The notes beneath the pieces were generated by a model. That model ran no database searches. It was not told the DNA's origin and saw nothing but the letters and a program-made list of their open reading frames with translations. A program made the position numbers and the translations under genes. Positions 63,296 through 64,000 of a DNA stretch of 64,000 nt are shown piece by piece. Each line of letters begins with the position of its first letter. The stretch's first letter is position 1. Source of the DNA: JAAXKN01 sp050258815. GTDB lineage: Bacteria > Bacteroidota > Ignavibacteria > Ignavibacteriales > SURF-24. The DNA is taken from positions 1-64,000 of the forward strand of contig JBLMZM010000242.1 of NCBI GenBank assembly GCA_050258815.1, read 5' to 3'.

Positions 63296-63459
63296 TACTA
63301 TTGTATCACATAAATCACAATCAAAGGGACGGCCAAATGAAAACAGGGGATTTATTGTGATGCACCATTGTGGACTTTTTCCGGGAACAGAATTCCTATT
63401 CTGTTTTCATACAGAAAGGGTTTTTAGAAGGGGTAATTCTCCGACACATAGCAAGAACC

Positions 63460-63852
63460 TTATTCAGTAGTTCTACCGTCAAAGTGTTCTTTGTCAGTTT
63501 CCGCATCCATGCGGGTATGGTGGACAACGCCATCCCGGTGATTCGGCGGTGAATAAATCGTATAAAGCTTCAGTGGAATACTGCCGGTATTGATTATATT
63601 GTGATTCATTCCGGCAGGAACGAGTACGGCGAAGCCCGGGCTGATTACTGTGTGAACGCCATTGAGAATGGCCTCTCCTGTGCCTTCCTCTATGCGAAAG
63701 AACTGATCAAGCTTGTGAACTTCCGCTCCGATTTCCTCTTTGGGCTTTAATGCCATGACAACAAGCTGACAGTTTTTGGCCGTATAAAGCACTGATCGAA
63801 ATTCTTCGTTCCTGACTGCCACATCCTCAATATTTTGTACATAGCCTTTCAT
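63460..63852 (-). CDS. Cupin-domain protein
   Basis: 130 residues, single cupin_2 barrel (about 35-108). Motif 1 IGAEVHKLDQFFRIEEGTGEAILNG keeps a His and a Glu that can bind metal; motif 2 PAGMNHNIINTG keeps its His. The C-terminal tail is rich in His and Asp (NHRDGVVHHTRMD). GGAGG eight nt before the ATG confirms the start. Function of such stand-alone cupins is open. Confidence 0.85.
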   Translation of the reverse strand: MKGYVQNIEDVAVRNEEFRSVLYTAKNCQLVVMALKPKEEIGAEVHKLDQFFRIEEGTGEAILNGVHTVISPGFAVLVPAGMNHNIINTGSIPLKLYTIYSPPNHRDGVVHHTRMDAETDKEHFDGRTTE

Positions 63853-64000
63853 AGCAATTCCTCCGCTGATATTTCTGCAACAATGATTGATAAAACCACA
63901 GATCCGGAAAGCATTTACTAAAATGCCATTATATTAACTATAACTTAAGATAAAAATTTTAGGCTGTGAATATAGTCAATAAATATTCAATTTATCCTGC

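Noticed and set aside
63255..63470. 71-residue frame starting inside repeat copy 5
   Set aside because: Its start lies in a degenerate repeat and the composition is not protein-like; it also runs into the end of the cupin gene on the other strand.

Overview
The window looks like a chromosome segment from the Bacteroidota/Chlorobi side of the FCB group, most likely Ignavibacteria. The evidence is a secreted multihaem cytochrome with a type IX secretion-type C-terminal domain (NFPNPFNPST), TAnnTTTG-type promoters (for example TTTG-N19-TAAATTTG before the his genes), an S46 dipeptidyl-peptidase, an alternative bacterial GlmU and an AsmA protein. Most of it is housekeeping sequence in tightly packed operons.

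Layout. 0-8.2 kb: class V PLP enzyme, PHA-granule-type protein, barrel-like protein, dead FRG-domain gene, AsmA protein, serA, ogt, small membrane protein. 8.3-15.4 kb: complete hisGDCBHAFI operon with a His-rich leader peptide and attenuator; HisB carries a shrunken, apparently dead phosphatase domain. 15.5-19.8 kb: ferredoxin, geranylgeranyl-reductase-like flavoprotein, sensor kinase and sigma-54 activator in one run. 19.9-33.2 kb: rpmE, GlmU-like, rsmB, rodZ-like, ligA, heptosyltransferase-like, STAS, sodium symporter, HAD, 7TM-HD phosphodiesterase, xerD, site-2 protease. 33.2-39.2 kb: surface glycan block (lipoprotein, MsbA-like ABC exporter, O-antigen-ligase-like protein with a large embedded soluble domain, glycosyltransferase). 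39.3-43.8 kb: S46 peptidase and recG.

44.1-47.9 kb: an unusual four-gene run of two different ATP-grasp ligases, a GNAT and a lysine 2,3-aminomutase-family radical SAM enzyme, which could make and conjugate beta-lysine. 47.9-52.7 kb (minus strand): a type III PKS / methyltransferase / flavoprotein operon, then DUF1844, nadK and a thioredoxin-like protein. 52.9-58.0 kb (minus strand): nine-haem cytochrome, an NRAMP transporter with altered metal-site motifs, and a PRC/MgtE-N/CBS regulator behind a possible structured leader.

58.7-64 kb is the accessory region. An intact tRNA-Asn is followed by recurring copies of its own 3' end plus terminator. A 47-bp repeat recurs with 46/47 identity 857 bp downstream, and more decayed copies lie near 60.58, 63.14 and 63.25 kb. 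The repeats separate small unrelated genes: a MntA/HepT toxin-antitoxin pair, DUF4256, a methyltransferase plus S41 peptidase, and a cupin. Two of these modules also share a 37-bp upstream element. I read this as stepwise accretion of small cassettes at a tRNA gene. No integrase is visible in the window. This is the most novel structure here.
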